The notes under the pieces were generated by a model. That model ran no database searches and was not told where the DNA came from. It was given only the letters and a program-made list of their open reading frames with translations. A stretch of DNA of 6,121 nucleotides. Origin: Spirochaetales bacterium (lineage in GTDB: Bacteria > Spirochaetota > Spirochaetia > JAGLYY01). This document shows, one piece after another, positions 5,997 to 6,121 of the stretch. How positions within the stretch are numbered: position 1 is the first letter of the stretch; the number at the start of each line of letters is the position of its first letter. Made by a program: the position numbers and the translations under genes. The stretch spans positions 1 to 6,121 of the forward strand of contig JAGLYY010000301.1 of NCBI GenBank assembly GCA_023131935.1. The letters are read 5' to 3'.

Positions 5997-6041
5997 TTAG
6001 GCTGTAGGCTATTAGACTGTAGGCTGTTAGGGGGTAGGAAG
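5997..6041. repeat. Three tandem copies of a 15-bp repeat
   Basis: The units are TTAGGCTGTAGGCTA (5997-6011), TTAGACTGTAGGCTG (6012-6026) and the diverged TTAGGGGGTAGGAAG (6027-6041). Each 15-mer can be seen as an 8+7 pair of related heptamers (TTAGRCTG, TAGGCTR). On the minus strand the 15-base period keeps a reading frame and encodes the five-residue rhythm YPLTA-YSLIA-YSLIV. A 12-base exact copy lies at 1-12 in inverted orientation, and a related sequence (CAGCCTATCCTACC) ends the window at 6108-6121. The array lies just upstream of the VWA promoter without overlapping it. Confidence 0.75.
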
Positions 6042-6111
6042 TCAGCCCATATATATCTTCTATAGCGAATTCCCTGGTTTCCCGATAGATCAGGAACACC
6101 ACTTCGTCAGC
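6037..6111 (-). pseudogene. Remnant of a four-helix-bundle (23S rRNA IVS protein type) gene
   Basis: Read on the minus strand from 6111, 25 codons encode ADEVVFL followed by IYRETREFAIEDIYGLTS. This resembles the N-terminal third of the four-helix-bundle family, also called S23 or 23S rRNA intervening-sequence protein, whose members typically read roughly IYxxTxxFPxxExYGLTSQ near residues 20-40 of about 120. Here the typical Pro after Phe is Ala, a TAG stop (6112-6114) sits just upstream in frame, and after YGLTS the frame passes directly into the 15-bp repeats. The remaining two thirds of a normal protein are missing. It therefore looks like a broken remnant, possibly with more sequence beyond the window edge. 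The match is from memory of the family motif, over a short stretch, so it is tentative. Confidence 0.45.
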
Positions 6112-6121
6112 CTATCCTACC

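Noticed and set aside
5881..6102. Intact 73-aa minus-strand gene starting at the GTG at 6102
   Set aside because: Only the first part resembles a protein family. The rest is repeat-encoded and then runs out of frame through the VWA promoter and start, so a remnant fits better than a working gene.

Overview
The window most likely comes from a free-living or host-associated spirochaete (Spirochaetota). This is tentative. It rests on overall gene content, on a lipoprotein with a relaxed signal (Trp before Ser-Cys), and on a Cys-cluster protein and a von Willebrand factor A (VWA) protein that resemble, from memory, conserved treponeme/spirochaete proteins. No rRNA, tRNA, CRISPR array or complete mobile element is visible.

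Layout. At 1-97 there is a scrap of a dispersed repeat (1-12) and a good sigma70-type promoter. At 98-1192 lies a stand-alone sugar ABC transporter ATPase (UgpC/MsmK/MalK family), closed by a clear intrinsic terminator. The 188-base gap that follows holds a near-perfect palindrome of the LacI/GalR operator type over a candidate promoter, and a leader dyad. Glycogen phosphorylase follows (1381-3921). A possible 40-codon ORF overlaps its stop (3918-4040). A second promoter then precedes a two-gene unit: a 106-aa five-cysteine protein (4094-4414) and a 140-aa TPR lipoprotein (4427-4849). Converging on it from the other strand is a secreted VWA protein (4833-5939, minus), overlapping the lipoprotein gene by 17 bp at the 3' ends. 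Its promoter is so close to the start codon that the mRNA may be leaderless. The right end (5997-6121) holds three 15-bp tandem repeats fused to what looks like a decayed piece of a four-helix-bundle (23S rRNA intervening-sequence protein type) gene.

How it fits together. The ABC ATPase would energise uptake of sugars by permeases encoded elsewhere. Glycogen phosphorylase would mobilise stored glucan into glucose-1-phosphate. Both fit carbohydrate supply, and the operator-like site before glgP suggests sugar-responsive repression. The three genes downstream look like cell-envelope or unknown-function genes with no evident tie to carbon metabolism. The most unusual part is the right edge, where repeat DNA continues the reading frame of a broken gene; a 12-base copy of the same repeat occurs, inverted, at the left edge.
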